The notes: generated from the sequence alone by a model not told the origin. Shown: positions 16,817-26,240, counted from the first letter of the stretch. The stretch is DNA of 64,000 nucleotides from Sedimenticola hydrogenitrophicus (GCF_029017505.1 NZ_JAQGEI010000011.1:1-64000); one strand, 5' to 3'. Made by a program: numbers and translations.

Positions 16817-16847
16817 AATAAGACGCGGCAGCCGGTGGATTTATTCC
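16817..16847 (-). promoter_or_regulatory. Candidate ECF-type promoter of the sigma factor gene
   Basis: On the minus strand a GGAATAAA box (16847-16840) is followed after 15 bases by GTCTTATT (16824-16817), then GGAAAGGGGA as ribosome binding site and the sigma gene start. GGAA-type -35 boxes are typical of ECF promoters. This is a single occurrence, so support is weak. Confidence 0.35.
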
Positions 16848-16892
16848 ATCTTTTTTATCGATTACCCGACCCGCCACGCCTCCGGACCGAAG

Positions 16893-16983
16893 CGCGTAGG
16901 TTGGGGTGAGCTTGCGAACCCCAACGGGGTTTCATGCGGGTGCGCCATGATGTTGGGGTTCGTTCCTCACCCCAGCCTACGCG
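16893..16983. repeat. 91-bp hairpin repeat with GTAGGTTGGGGTGAG arms
   Basis: The left arm CGCGTAGGTTGGGGTGAGCT and the right arm ending CTCACCCCAGCCTACGCG are near-perfect complements, and an inner CGAACCCCAAC/GTTGGGGTTCG pair extends the stem. It would fold as one long hairpin between the sigma gene and the DUF255 gene. A degenerate half copy is seen near 39873-39903. REP-like elements with this string occur in many proteobacteria. Confidence 0.7.
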
Positions 16984-16989
16984 TCGCGA

Positions 16990-19110
16990 CTATTCCCGGA
17001 AACGTTTGAACGAGCCCACCGCGCCGTCGAACCGCTGGCTCTCCGCGTCGGCCGTCGCCTCGCTGCCGCGCAGGGCCTTATCGAACTCGGCGAAGGCGTG
17101 GATCGGGGCCTCGCAGCGGGAGCCGTGACAGAGATAGGCCCTGCAATCCGCGCCGGCCGGCTTGAGGTTCAGGGCCTCCGGCAGGCCGCTGGCCGTGGCG
17201 GGGATGGCGAAGGTGAGGCGGCGCGGCGCATAGTGCCGGTTGGCCCGTTGCAGCCAGGGCTGCATGACCGCCGCCTCGCCCCGGAGGATGATCAGCTCGG
17301 TGGGGTTGATCAGCTCATCCAGCGCCTTCAGCAGGGTGCAGTGGGCGTGGGGGATCTGCCTGAGGTGCTCCCAGGCGCACTGCAGGGTGCGCTCGGCCGC
17401 CTGCAGATAGCGCACCTCGCCCAGCAGGTGGCCAAGCCGGGTGAGCACCGAGGCGGCCACGCCGTTGCCGGCCGGGATCGACTCATCGCCGAACGGCTTG
17501 GGGCGGTAGATCAGCGCCTCGTGGTCGTTGGAGGTGAAGTAGAAACCGCCCTGTTCGCGGTCCTCGAAGCGCTCCAGCAGGGTGTCGGCCAGGTCGCTGG
17601 CGAAGGCCAGCAGCCGGCTGTCCCACTGTGCCTGCAACAGCTCCAGCAGGGCATCGATCAGGTTGGCATAGTCGTCCAGATAGCCGTTCAGGTGGGTCTG
17701 GCCGTCCTTCCAGGCGGCCAGCAGGTGGCGGTCGCGCCATAGTTGCTGCTGGATGAAGTCGACGGCGCGGCGCGCCGAGGCGATCAGTCCCGGTTCGTCC
17801 AGCAGACGGCCGGCCCGCGCCAGCCCCTTGATCATCAGCGCGTTCCAGGTGGTGAGCACCTTCTCGTCCCGCCCGGGGCGTACCCGCAACGCCCGCCGCG
17901 CCAGCAGTTTCTCCCGGGCCTGTTGCAGCAGCTCCCGGGCCTGCTCCGGGCTGCTGCCCAGCTCGCGGCCGAGGGTGGCGAGATCGATATCGCCATGCAG
18001 GTGCCAGCGGCCCTCGAAGTTGGCCTCCCGGTCCAGTCCGTAGAAGTGGCTGAAATGGCGGTACTCCTGCTTGTCCAGCAGCTGTTCGACCTCGTCCCGG
18101 TCCCAGGCGTAGAAGCGCCCCTCGTGGCCCTCGCTGTCGGCATCCAGGGATGCGTAGAAGCCCCCTTCCGGGGACTGCATCTCGCTCATCACCCAGTGGG
18201 CGGTCCGCCGTGCGGTGTCGCGAAACAATGGCTTGCCGGTGGCCTGCCAGAGGTCGGCATAGAGGGCCAGCAGCGGGCCGTTGTCGTAGAGCATCTTCTC
18301 GAAGTGGGGGATCATCCACTGGTCGTCCACCGAGTAGCGGCAGAAACCGCCGGCGAGCTGATCATTGATCCCGCCCAGGGCCATCCGGGTCAGGGTGAAG
18401 TCCACCATGTAGAGGGAGCGGGGGTCGCCGGAGTCGGTGGCCGCCCAGTGCCTGAGCAGCTGCTCCAGGCTGCTGGGATGGGGGAATTTAGGGGCGTTGC
18501 CGAAGCCGCCATGGGTCTCGTCAAAACTGCTGCCCAGCTGCTGGCGGGCGGTCTCCAGCGGGGTCGAATCGAGGGTTGCGGCCTGACCGCCGGAAATCGG
18601 GTCGAGCTGACGGATGGCGCGGATCAGCGCCTGGTTCTGGCGCTCGATGTCGGGGCGCTGCTGGCGGTAGGCGGTGGCGATATTCTCCAGGATCGCCACA
18701 AAACCGGGCAGGCCGTGGCGCTCCTCCCTGGGGAAGTAGGTGCCGGCAAAGAACGGGGTCTGGTCGTGCGGGGTAAGGAACACCGTCAGCGGCCAGCCAC
18801 CGGGACGCTGGGCCAGCAGCTGGTGGGCCGACTGGTAGATCCGGTCCAGGTCGGGACGCTCCTCCCGGTCCACCTTGATGTTGACGAACAGCCGGTTCAT
18901 CACCGCGGCGGTGGCCGCATCCTCGAACGATTCATGGGCCATCACGTGGCACCAGTGGCAGGCGGAGTAGCCGATGGAGAGCAGGATCGGCTTATCCTCC
19001 CGGCGCGCCTTTTCCAGCGCCTGCTCGCCCCAGGGATACCACTCCACCGGATTGTCGGCATGCTGTAGCAGATAGGGGCTGGTGCACTGGCTCAGGTGAT
19101 TGCTGGGCAT
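16990..19110 (-). CDS. DUF255/YyaL thioredoxin-like and six-hairpin glycosidase-like protein
   Basis: The 706-residue protein belongs to the YyaL/SPATA20 family. Residues 1-160 form a thioredoxin-like DUF255 domain with the motif [20 protein letters not shown], in which CHWCH replaces CxxC, and [13 protein letters not shown]. The remainder is an alpha/alpha toroid resembling glycosidases, with [33 protein letters not shown] and [19 protein letters not shown]. Its biochemical role is not established in the family. It has no signal peptide, so it is cytoplasmic. It seems to be a single-gene unit with repeats on both sides. Confidence 0.9.
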   Translation of the reverse strand: MPSNHLSQCTSPYLLQHADNPVEWYPWGEQALEKARREDKPILLSIGYSACHWCHVMAHESFEDAATAAVMNRLFVNIKVDREERPDLDRIYQSAHQLLAQRPGGWPLTVFLTPHDQTPFFAGTYFPREERHGLPGFVAILENIATAYRQQRPDIERQNQALIRAIRQLDPISGGQAATLDSTPLETARQQLGSSFDETHGGFGNAPKFPHPSSLEQLLRHWAATDSGDPRSLYMVDFTLTRMALGGINDQLAGGFCRYSVDDQWMIPHFEKMLYDNGPLLALYADLWQATGKPLFRDTARRTAHWVMSEMQSPEGGFYASLDADSEGHEGRFYAWDRDEVEQLLDKQEYRHFSHFYGLDREANFEGRWHLHGDIDLATLGRELGSSPEQARELLQQAREKLLARRALRVRPGRDEKVLTTWNALMIKGLARAGRLLDEPGLIASARRAVDFIQQQLWRDRHLLAAWKDGQTHLNGYLDDYANLIDALLELLQAQWDSRLLAFASDLADTLLERFEDREQGGFYFTSNDHEALIYRPKPFGDESIPAGNGVAASVLTRLGHLLGEVRYLQAAERTLQCAWEHLRQIPHAHCTLLKALDELINPTELIILRGEAAVMQPWLQRANRHYAPRRLTFAIPATASGLPEALNLKPAGADCRAYLCHGSRCEAPIHAFAEFDKALRGSEATADAESQRFDGAVGSFKRFRE

Positions 19111-19442
19111 GGGTTATCCTGTCGGTCTTTAAGGTATTCGGATGGGTGGCATGAGGGTTCGGGAAGGTGCGTGGCGATGCGCACCGGTCGCGCATGACGC
19201 GGTTCGTAGCGCTCACCGCATGCTACGGATTTTAGTCAATAGACATGGTCCCGCCGCCCCTCCGGATGTTTCTGGGATCATGACAGAAACTATAGCCGCT
19301 TCAACCGGCAATTCCCGGTGGAATTGGCCGGCGGGTGTTGGGCGGGGGCGAAGTCAAAGCCTAGGCGCTGGCAGCCAGGCAATCCCGTGTAATTGTGCGG
19401 TTTGACTCCGACCCCTAATTGCGCCTATCCGTTATCGATTGC
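19111..19442. other. Non-coding gap holding one short repeat
   Basis: This 332-bp gap separates the DUF255 gene (start) from metA (3' end). It contains GCGTGGCGATGCGCACCGGTCGCGCATGAC, a hairpin-forming stretch near 19170, and the TTGACTCCGACCCC element at 19345-19416. A TTGACTAAAATCC-type AT-rich stretch near 19230 could be promoter for the DUF255 gene, but no clear boxes were found. No gene is seen. Confidence 0.5.
19345..19416. repeat. Short repeat with TTGACTCCGACCCC ends, copy 2
   Basis: It begins GGGGCGAAGTCAAAGC and ends GTTTGACTCCGACCCC, with a 40-bp variable core. It is placed 3' of metA, 27 bp beyond its stop. The ends match the elements at 3039-3108 and 22990-23088. Confidence 0.7.
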
Positions 19443-20513
19443 CTACCACTTCAGATTCAGCGGGTTGTGCGGGTCGATCCCCGCCATGAACGGCAGGCGC
19501 CGGTCACTGTGGGTGATCTGGTAGACCAGGCCCATCCAGTTGCCGACGATGCCCTCCGCGGTGTCGTGCCAGGTGTTGTCCAGCTCCGCGCTGATCAACG
19601 CTTCCGGGAACTCGGGTGGCTCGCTGCCCTCCTGCAGGGCGCGTTGCAGATAGAGCCGGTACTCGTTGAAGATGGCCTGTACCCGGGGCATAAAGTAGTT
19701 GTCCGGGAAGGGCGGGTAGCTCTCCCGCTTGCCGGCGGCATAGAGCAGCACCTCGCGCTTGTACTCCTTCAGCAGGCTGATGGTTTCGTATTCCGGATGG
19801 CCCTGGAAATAGACCATGCGGAAGCCGTCCTGGCTCACCGCCAGATGCACCCCGGCCTCCTCGCTCTCGGCCAGGATATGCAGGCCGGCTGCCTCGAACT
19901 GCTGGCGGGAGATCTCGTTGAAGCGGGAGTGGGGCACGTCGAAGCGGGTGTTCACGTCGTTCACCAGCGGATGCACCCGGTCCACCACCCGGTGGGGAAA
20001 CACCCCCCAGCGCTTGAAGCCGAGGGGTTGACGTTTGGTGGCGTGGCGCGCCTCCAGCACCGCATGGGTGGCCAGGCAGGAGCAGAGGGTCGAGGTGACA
20101 TTCGCATAGGCCCACTCCACCACCCGTTCCAGCGGCTCCCAGAACGGTTCGTCGGCCAGGTTGGGGTGGACCGGGGTGGCGCCGCTGATGATCAGGGCGT
20201 CCAGCCCCTCCTCCTGGATCTTCGCCAGCGGCTCGTAGTACTGGTCGATATGCCGGCGCGCCTTGTCACCGCGCGGCAGCTCGTCCAGGGTAAAGGGGTG
20301 GACGTAGAACTGGGCGATCGGGTTGCTCTCGCCGATCAGCTGGAAGAACTGGCGTTCGGTCGGCTCCAGGGCGCCGTCCGGCATCATGTTGAGCAGGCCG
20401 ATGTGCAGTTCGCGGATATCCTGGTGCTGGGCCCGGGTCGGCTCCAGCACGGTCTGGCCGGCCTTTCTCAGGCGCTCGAAGGTGGGCAGGTTGTTGTGTG
20501 ATACCAGTGGCAT
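19443..20513 (-). CDS. metA: Homoserine O-succinyltransferase (MetA family)
   Basis: It acylates homoserine at the start of methionine biosynthesis. The 356-residue product shows LNMMPDGALEPTERQFFQLIG, ATPVHPNLADEPFW, the catalytic cysteine in STLCSCLATHA (Cys146) and the catalytic histidine in YFQGHPEYE, with the glutamate two residues later. This is the glutamine amidotransferase-like MetA fold rather than the alpha/beta-hydrolase MetX. It is somewhat longer than E. coli MetA (309). Whether succinyl- or acetyl-CoA is used is not safely readable. It lies 12 bp downstream of the P-loop ATPase gene and is probably co-transcribed. Confidence 0.9.
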   Translation of the reverse strand: MPLVSHNNLPTFERLRKAGQTVLEPTRAQHQDIRELHIGLLNMMPDGALEPTERQFFQLIGESNPIAQFYVHPFTLDELPRGDKARRHIDQYYEPLAKIQEEGLDALIISGATPVHPNLADEPFWEPLERVVEWAYANVTSTLCSCLATHAVLEARHATKRQPLGFKRWGVFPHRVVDRVHPLVNDVNTRFDVPHSRFNEISRQQFEAAGLHILAESEEAGVHLAVSQDGFRMVYFQGHPEYETISLLKEYKREVLLYAAGKRESYPPFPDNYFMPRVQAIFNEYRLYLQRALQEGSEPPEFPEALISAELDNTWHDTAEGIVGNWMGLVYQITHSDRRLPFMAGIDPHNPLNLKW

Positions 20514-20525
20514 GGCGGCTCCCGG

Positions 20526-21380
20526 TCAATCCGGTTGTTTGCGTGAAATGGCCAGCTCCAGCAGGGCCAGGAAATCGGCCTCGTCGCGCACCTGGGCCAC
20601 CTCCAGGGAGGTGACGGTGTAACCGAGCGGTCCGGCGATCGCCTCGTAGTGGGGGAGGCGCGAACGGAACAGGCGCGGAAACACCCAGCGGGTGAAGTCA
20701 TCCGGGTCCATCTGCGCCGTGTAGCGCAGGCCCTGCTCCAGGAGATAGGCCTGCACCTGCTGGCGCAGGAAAGCGGGGCGGAAATAGAGCGGCTTGGGGT
20801 CGTCCTGGGCACGCCGCACCAGCTCCGCCTCCTCGTCCGTCGCGGTGGCCTGGATATAGAGGATCAGGCTGTGCTCGGCCAGCAGGTCGATCACCCCGGG
20901 CTCCTCCATGTCGCACAGGCTGCCGCCCACGTCATTGACGAAGTGCTGGTAACCGTAGATCTCCCGCGCCTTGCGGATGAACTCGGGGACATCGCGCATG
21001 GCGTTGATCTCGGCCTGGCGGTATTGCGCCTGGCGCTGCTGGAACGCCTCCAGCGGCACGCCGCCCAGCTCCGGGTTGCCCAGCTTGCCGACGTAGGAGA
21101 GCACCGGGCCCAGGTCATCCACCTTGATATTGTTGCGGATGTAGATCCAGTCCTTGCGCAGCAGCTCCTTGAGGAACGGCACCCGCATCGCCTCCTGCTT
21201 GATGCTGTCGAGGATCGCCTCGTCCAGGTAACGGGTGCCGATACGGTAGTCGCCGGAGTAGTGAAACCAGTTGTAGCGGCGCATGATCTTGGAGAGGTGG
21301 GTCTTGCCCACGCCGGACATGCCCAGCAGGGTGATGCTCTTGTTTTTCCAGGCGAGGAACTCTTGCAGACTCAACTTCAC
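20526..21380 (-). CDS. P-loop ATPase/kinase-like protein of unknown role
   Basis: I do not recognise a named family. The 284-residue protein opens with MKLSLQEFLAWKNKSITLLG and a perfect Walker A motif GMSGVGKTHLS (about 20-30), as in shikimate-kinase-like or nucleotide kinase folds. Further on it has FVNDVGGSLCDMEEPGVIDLLAEHSLILYIQ, where NDVGGS could be a Walker B-like or switch element, and a helical C-terminal half. It has no signal peptide or membrane span. It sits 12 bp before metA, so a link with methionine or sulfur assimilation is possible but unproven. Confidence 0.75.
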   Translation of the reverse strand: MKLSLQEFLAWKNKSITLLGMSGVGKTHLSKIMRRYNWFHYSGDYRIGTRYLDEAILDSIKQEAMRVPFLKELLRKDWIYIRNNIKVDDLGPVLSYVGKLGNPELGGVPLEAFQQRQAQYRQAEINAMRDVPEFIRKAREIYGYQHFVNDVGGSLCDMEEPGVIDLLAEHSLILYIQATATDEEAELVRRAQDDPKPLYFRPAFLRQQVQAYLLEQGLRYTAQMDPDDFTRWVFPRLFRSRLPHYEAIAGPLGYTVTSLEVAQVRDEADFLALLELAISRKQPD

Positions 21381-21438
21381 GGATTACGGCCTTCTCTATA
21401 AGGGTTGGTGATGCTCAAGCGACATAATATAACCCAAA

Positions 21439-22596
21439 TCAGCGGCGGGCGTCCCTACGCTCTCCTATACCTGCCATAAATGGCAGTAACAGCAGCAGCA
21501 GGCAGATCAGGATCACCCCCTGCCAGCCCCAGCGGGTGTAGGCGAAGCCGCTGCCGGTGATGCCGATCCAGCCGCCCACGTAGTAGAAGAGTACGTACAG
21601 GGCGTTGGCACGGCCCTGGCCACCGGTGAGGCGCCGGTTGAGGGAGCCGACGGCGGCGGCGTGCACTGCGAAGAAGCCGGCGCACAGTCCCAGCAGTCCG
21701 AGAATGATGGCGCTGATGGAGGGCAGCAGGGTCAGCGCCACCGAGGCGCCCAGCAGCAGGGTGCCGCCGATCAGGGTGTTGCCGCTGCCGATGCGGTTGC
21801 TGATGCGGCCCGACAGCGGGCCCATGAAGATGCCCATCACATAGACCAGGTAGAGCAGGGTGATCAGCTCGGTGGAGAAGGAGAAGGGTTCGGCCGCCAG
21901 GCGGAACGGCAGGTAGTTGAATACCGAGGAGAAGATAAAGAAGCCGCCGGCCGCCGCCAGGTAGATACGCACCAGCTCCCAGCGCCGCAGCAGACTGAGA
22001 AAGCGCGGCTGTTCAGTGACCACGCTGTCCACCTTCGGCTGCCGGGGCAGCTGCTTCAACGCCACGAAGGTGGCCACCAGGATCAGCACCGCGGCGGAGA
22101 CAAAGGCGTAGCGCCAGTGCAGCGGCGGGTGGATCCAGCCACCCAGCAGGCGGCCGCCCAGACCGCCCACCACGGTGGCCGAGACATAGGCGCCCATCAC
22201 CACGTTGAGCCGTTCGATCGGCAGCGTCTTGGCCAGGTAGGCGGCGATGCAGGTGGTCAGCGCCGGGATGAACAGCCCCTGCAGGAAACGGGCGCCGATC
22301 AGCACCCAGAGGTTATCCGTGAAGGCGCAGATCAGGCCGCCGGCCGCCACCGCGATGCCGCCGGTGAGGATGATCGGCTGGATCGGCAGGCGGTCCGCCA
22401 GCACCCCGAACGGCAGATTGGAGAGGGCGATGCCGAGGATCACCGCGGCCACGGTGAAGGAGACCTGCAAGGTGCTGGCGGCGAACTCCGCCTGCAGCAC
22501 CGGCAGCACCGGCTGGGTCAGGTAGACGTTGGTGAAGGAGGCGGCCACCAGGGCGAATACCACCAGCTGCAGGCGCAGATGTGAGTCCTTACTCAT
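21439..22596 (-). CDS. MFS transporter, YnfM-like
   Basis: This inner-membrane major facilitator transporter has 385 residues and 12 predicted spans. Seen: YLTQPVLPVLQAEFAAS after helix 1, the MFS loop motif FGVLADRLPIQPIILTGG between helices 2 and 3, and a second-half repeat GPLSGRISNRIGSGNTLIGG. The family includes putative multidrug and sugar exporters such as YnfM and AraJ; the substrate here is unknown. The small Cys-rich gene upstream ends exactly one base before its ATG (TGAATG), so the two are translationally coupled. Confidence 0.9.
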   Translation of the reverse strand: MSKDSHLRLQLVVFALVAASFTNVYLTQPVLPVLQAEFAASTLQVSFTVAAVILGIALSNLPFGVLADRLPIQPIILTGGIAVAAGGLICAFTDNLWVLIGARFLQGLFIPALTTCIAAYLAKTLPIERLNVVMGAYVSATVVGGLGGRLLGGWIHPPLHWRYAFVSAAVLILVATFVALKQLPRQPKVDSVVTEQPRFLSLLRRWELVRIYLAAAGGFFIFSSVFNYLPFRLAAEPFSFSTELITLLYLVYVMGIFMGPLSGRISNRIGSGNTLIGGTLLLGASVALTLLPSISAIILGLLGLCAGFFAVHAAAVGSLNRRLTGGQGRANALYVLFYYVGGWIGITGSGFAYTRWGWQGVILICLLLLLLPFMAGIGERRDARR

Positions 22597-22932
22597 TCAG
22601 GTGCAGCCGCCGCAGCTGCCGCAGCGCCAGTCGCTGGCGTTGACCGCCTGGAAGAACCAGCGGGCGTGCTGTTCGTCGATTGGGATGTCGTGGGCGATGA
22701 ACAGGTCGCTGAGCCAGTCGATGTTCTCCAGCACCCAGTCATCCTCCTCCAGTCCCTCGGCGAATACCGGGTCGTCGGGATAGAGGAAAGAGTAGATGCC
22801 GTGGGTGCCCATGTCCTCCTCATGGCGCGGGGCCGGGATCTCCAGGGGGCGCCCCCGGTAGCGGATCTCCCAGCGGCCGAGACAGATCAGGTGGCCCTGT
22901 TCGCTCCAGGTGGCGGTGAATGGATTACTCAT
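22597..22932 (-). CDS. Small Cys-rich C-terminal protein of unknown function
   Basis: The frame is open far upstream, but the Met at 22930-22932 (MSNPFTATWSEQGHLICLGR) starts a compact 111-residue protein. It is acidic (EEDMGTHGIYSFLYPDD, EGLEEDDWVLENIDWLSDLF), and its very end is RCGSCGGCT, three cysteines in a CxxCGGC array likely to bind metal or a metal cluster. There is no signal peptide. It is directly followed by the MFS gene without a gap. I do not recognise a family; a metal-trafficking or chaperone role is only a guess. Confidence 0.7.
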   Translation of the reverse strand: MSNPFTATWSEQGHLICLGRWEIRYRGRPLEIPAPRHEEDMGTHGIYSFLYPDDPVFAEGLEEDDWVLENIDWLSDLFIAHDIPIDEQHARWFFQAVNASDWRCGSCGGCT

Positions 22933-22989
22933 GTTTCTCGAAATATAAGGTGGTGCCCACTGTGGAATATCGGCGGTCCTTTTTCCCCG

Positions 22990-23088
22990 TGGGTCGGAGT
23001 CAACGGGTCCGGGTGCGAGGGGTTGCAAGCAATCTGGCGGGTGCGGTGAGATCACCTGCCCGTTCAGGTTGGTTTGACTCCGACCCCT
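22990..23088. repeat. Short repeat with TTGACTCCGACCCC ends, copy 3
   Basis: It starts GGGTCGGAGTCAACG and ends GTTTGACTCCGACCCC, a 13-base near-perfect terminal inverted repeat around a 70-bp core. This copy is 18 bp 3' of the RND gene stop codon and 58 bp before the small Cys-rich gene. It is the longest of the three copies in the window. Confidence 0.75.
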
Positions 23089-23105
23089 GCAGCTCAGGTC
23101 GGGGA

Positions 23106-26100
23106 TTATAACCGATCCAGGGCGCCCGCCCGTAGTGCGGATTGGGCGTTGAATTGGGCCGCCAGGCGCCGCCGGGTGACCCAGCCGGCGCCCATGAACA
23201 GCCGGTAGAGCAGCGGGATGACAAACAGGGTCAGCACCGTGGAGACGGCCAGGCCCCAGACGATGGCGGTGGCCACCGGCCCCCACATCAGGGACGATCC
23301 GCCCAGCCCGGTAGCCAGGGAGAACAGCCCGGCGATGGTGGTCAGGGAGGTGATCAGGATCGGGATCACCCGGCGGCGGGCCGCGTACAGGGTGGCGTGC
23401 AGTACGCTCATGCCCCGCGCCAGCCGCGCATTGGCGGCGGAGATCAGCACGATGGCGGCATTCACCGCGATACCCGCCAGGGCCACCACCCCGTACAGGG
23501 TGAACAGGCTCAGGGGGTTGGCGGTGATGGCCAGGCCGATCACCACGCCGGTGAAGGCCATGGGCACGGTGGCCAGGATCATCAGTGGCTGGAAGTAGCT
23601 CTTGAACTGGGTGCCGAGGATCAGGTACATGAGGCCGACACCGAACAGGAACAGCACGGCAATGGCGTCGAGGCTCTCCTGGATGTCGTCCAGCTCACCG
23701 GAGAAGTCGAGATCGATGCTGGGATAGCGCGTCGCGATCTTGTCCCAAGCCTCCTGGATCCGCGCATTGGCGGCCACCGTGTCCATCTGCTGCTTGTCCA
23801 GGTCCGCCTCCACGGTGATGGTACGGCGAAAGTTGTAGTGGCGAATGCTGTTGTCGCTGGGCCGGGTGGTGCTGTGCACCAGCTCCTTGAGGGCGATGCG
23901 CCCACCGCCCGGCAACGGCAGGGTGTAGTTGCCCGGGGCGCCTATGGTGGCCAGGGTGCGCGGCAGCGCGCGCACCCGCACCTCCAGCTCCTCGCCCCGG
24001 TCCTGCATCTGGCTGACGATCTCGCCGTCCACCAGCATCCGCAGGGTGCGGGTCACCTCGGCCGGGCTGATGCCGGCGCGGCGGGCGGCATCCTGGTTCA
24101 CCCGCAGCGCCAGCTCCATCTGGCCCTGGCTGTCGTCGTCGGTGATATCGCGGATCGCCGGGTTCTGCCGCAGGATAGACTTCAGCTCCGCCACCGCCTC
24201 ACGGATGGTGCCGGTATCATCCCCCCGTACCTTCACCTGGATCGGTTTCGAGGTGGGCGGACCACCGGCCAGGCGCAGGAAGGTGATCTTGTCGGGGCCG
24301 GCGGTGGCCTCGATATCGGCGCGCATGGATTCGATCATGGCATCCACACCGCGCAAACCGTTACTCTTGGGGTTGAGCGCCACCAGCACCTGGCCGTAAT
24401 GATCGCCGAAGAAGGGGGCGGTCTCGGTGAACAGCTGCCCGGCGTAGCTGAGAATGTTGCGCGTTTCGCCCGGGCGGATGTGGCGGCGGATCTTCTGCTC
24501 TACCTGCAACACCTTGTCGCGGGTGACATCCAGCGGGGTGCCGGCCGGCATCTCCAGGCTGACATAGAACAGGCGGATCGGGTCGGAGGCGAAGAAGTCG
24601 ATCTTGACCAGTCCGTTGGTGGCGCCCACGACGGCGCCGACAAACATCAGCAACACGCCGATCAACAGGGTCTTCGGCCAGCGCAGGGCGCGCACCAACA
24701 GTTTGGTGTACTTGATGCGGATCCAGTGCAGGGCCTCGCTGCGCCGGCGCTGCAGGCGCGACGGATTGCGCAGGCTGATGTTGGCCCCCAGCATATGGGC
24801 CGGCAGTATCCAGTAGGCCTCGATCAGGCTGATGGCCAGGGCGATGGTCACCACCAGCGGGATGATCAGCATGAACTTGCCGAGGATGCCGGGCAACAGC
24901 ATCAGCGGCAGGAAGGCGGCCATGGTGGTCAGTACCGCGGTGGTGACCGGGGCGAACACCTCCCGCAGTGCCTCCAGGGTGGCCGGCAGCACCGCCATGC
25001 CGCGCTGCAGCCGGTAGTAGATCGACTCCACCACCACCACGGCGTCGTCCACCAGCATGCCGAGGCTGATCACCACCCCAAGCAGCACGCTCACGTTGAG
25101 GGTCTGGTCCAGGGCGTTGAGCACCAGGAAGGTGCCGGCGAGGATGAATGGGATGCCGATAGTGGTGAGCAGGGAGATACGGCTGCCGAGAAACAGCCAG
25201 GTGACAAACAGCACCATGATCAAGCCCAGCAGGGCGTTGGTCTGCATGATGTTGAGGGCGTTGCGGGTGATCTCGGTCTGGTCGTCGATCAGCACCACCT
25301 CGACCCCGGTCTTGTCCTGGAAGCGGTTGCGCGTGTCGGCGTAGTCGGCGATCTGCCGCACCAGCTCCAGGGTGTTCGCGCTCTCCTTCTTGGTGATCGC
25401 CAGCATCACCGCCGGCCGGCCCTGGTAGAACACTGCCTTGTCCTGTTTCTCCCGTGCCCGCACCACCTGGGCCAGATCGCCCAGCGGCACCTCGCCGCTG
25501 ACCCCCGCCACCGGCAGGGCGGCCAGATAGCCCGGATCACTCTCCTGGCCGATGATGCGTACCAGCCAGTTCTGGTCGTTCACCCGGGCACTGCCGGCGG
25601 CCAGATCCTGAAAGCTGCGGGTGACGGTATCGGCCAGTTGACCGGGGCTGATGCCGGCGGCCTCCAGGCGCTCCGGATAGAAGTTGATCTGCAGCTCGGG
25701 ATCGCGCAGGGCGGTGTCGAGTATCCGGTCGACCCCCTTGATACGCTCCAGATCCTTCTTCACGTTCTCCGCCTGGCGGCGCAGGTTCTCGTCGTCGGCC
25801 GGCCCCACCACTGCCAGGGTGGCGCTGGGGAAGGCATTGGCGGTGGTGATCTCGAACACGAACGGGGTGGTGGCATTGGCCGGCAGCTCATCGTCGGCGT
25901 TCTGCACCTCGCGGCGCAGATCCGCCACCCGTTTGTCGAACACCTCGGGTTCGATATCCTCGAAGCGCACCAGGATGCTGGAGATGCTCTCGCGGCTGAC
26001 GCTGGAGACGAACTTGATATCGGAGATGCGGCGGATCTGCTTCTCCAGCACCTCGGTGACCCGTTTCTCCACGTCGGCCGCGGCGGCGCCGGGGAGTACC

Positions 26101-26240
26101 GTGGTGATATCGATCCAGTTGAAGTTGATGCTGGGATCCTGCTCCCGCGGCATCAGGTTGTAGGAGAGAAAACCGACCACCAGCACCAGGCCGAAGGTCA
26201 GGTTGGCCAGCACGTGATTGCTGAACAGGCGTGCCAGCAT
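23106..26240 (-). CDS. RND-family efflux transporter, inner-membrane pump
   Basis: This proton-driven resistance-nodulation-division pump of 1044 residues is the usual AcrB-type length. It has an N-terminal span (LTFGLVLVVGFLSYNLMPREQDP), two large periplasmic loops and two blocks of six spans. The first block contains GVVISLGMLVDDAVVVVESIY, with the paired aspartates needed for proton relay, and the second GVVALAGIAVNAAIVLI. It lies 1 bp downstream of the membrane fusion gene and behind the PadR regulator. No outer-membrane channel gene is in the cluster. The substrate is unknown; HAE1-type drug efflux is most likely because the heavy-metal RND signature was not seen. Confidence 0.92.
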   Translation of the reverse strand: MLARLFSNHVLANLTFGLVLVVGFLSYNLMPREQDPSINFNWIDITTVLPGAAAADVEKRVTEVLEKQIRRISDIKFVSSVSRESISSILVRFEDIEPEVFDKRVADLRREVQNADDELPANATTPFVFEITTANAFPSATLAVVGPADDENLRRQAENVKKDLERIKGVDRILDTALRDPELQINFYPERLEAAGISPGQLADTVTRSFQDLAAGSARVNDQNWLVRIIGQESDPGYLAALPVAGVSGEVPLGDLAQVVRAREKQDKAVFYQGRPAVMLAITKKESANTLELVRQIADYADTRNRFQDKTGVEVVLIDDQTEITRNALNIMQTNALLGLIMVLFVTWLFLGSRISLLTTIGIPFILAGTFLVLNALDQTLNVSVLLGVVISLGMLVDDAVVVVESIYYRLQRGMAVLPATLEALREVFAPVTTAVLTTMAAFLPLMLLPGILGKFMLIIPLVVTIALAISLIEAYWILPAHMLGANISLRNPSRLQRRRSEALHWIRIKYTKLLVRALRWPKTLLIGVLLMFVGAVVGATNGLVKIDFFASDPIRLFYVSLEMPAGTPLDVTRDKVLQVEQKIRRHIRPGETRNILSYAGQLFTETAPFFGDHYGQVLVALNPKSNGLRGVDAMIESMRADIEATAGPDKITFLRLAGGPPTSKPIQVKVRGDDTGTIREAVAELKSILRQNPAIRDITDDDSQGQMELALRVNQDAARRAGISPAEVTRTLRMLVDGEIVSQMQDRGEELEVRVRALPRTLATIGAPGNYTLPLPGGGRIALKELVHSTTRPSDNSIRHYNFRRTITVEADLDKQQMDTVAANARIQEAWDKIATRYPSIDLDFSGELDDIQESLDAIAVLFLFGVGLMYLILGTQFKSYFQPLMILATVPMAFTGVVIGLAITANPLSLFTLYGVVALAGIAVNAAIVLISAANARLARGMSVLHATLYAARRRVIPILITSLTTIAGLFSLATGLGGSSLMWGPVATAIVWGLAVSTVLTLFVIPLLYRLFMGAGWVTRRRLAAQFNAQSALRAGALDRL

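Noticed and set aside
17743-19068. A 441-codon open frame antisense to the DUF255 gene
   Set aside because: Shadow frame; the minus-strand protein has the complete CHWCH and glycosidase-like motifs.
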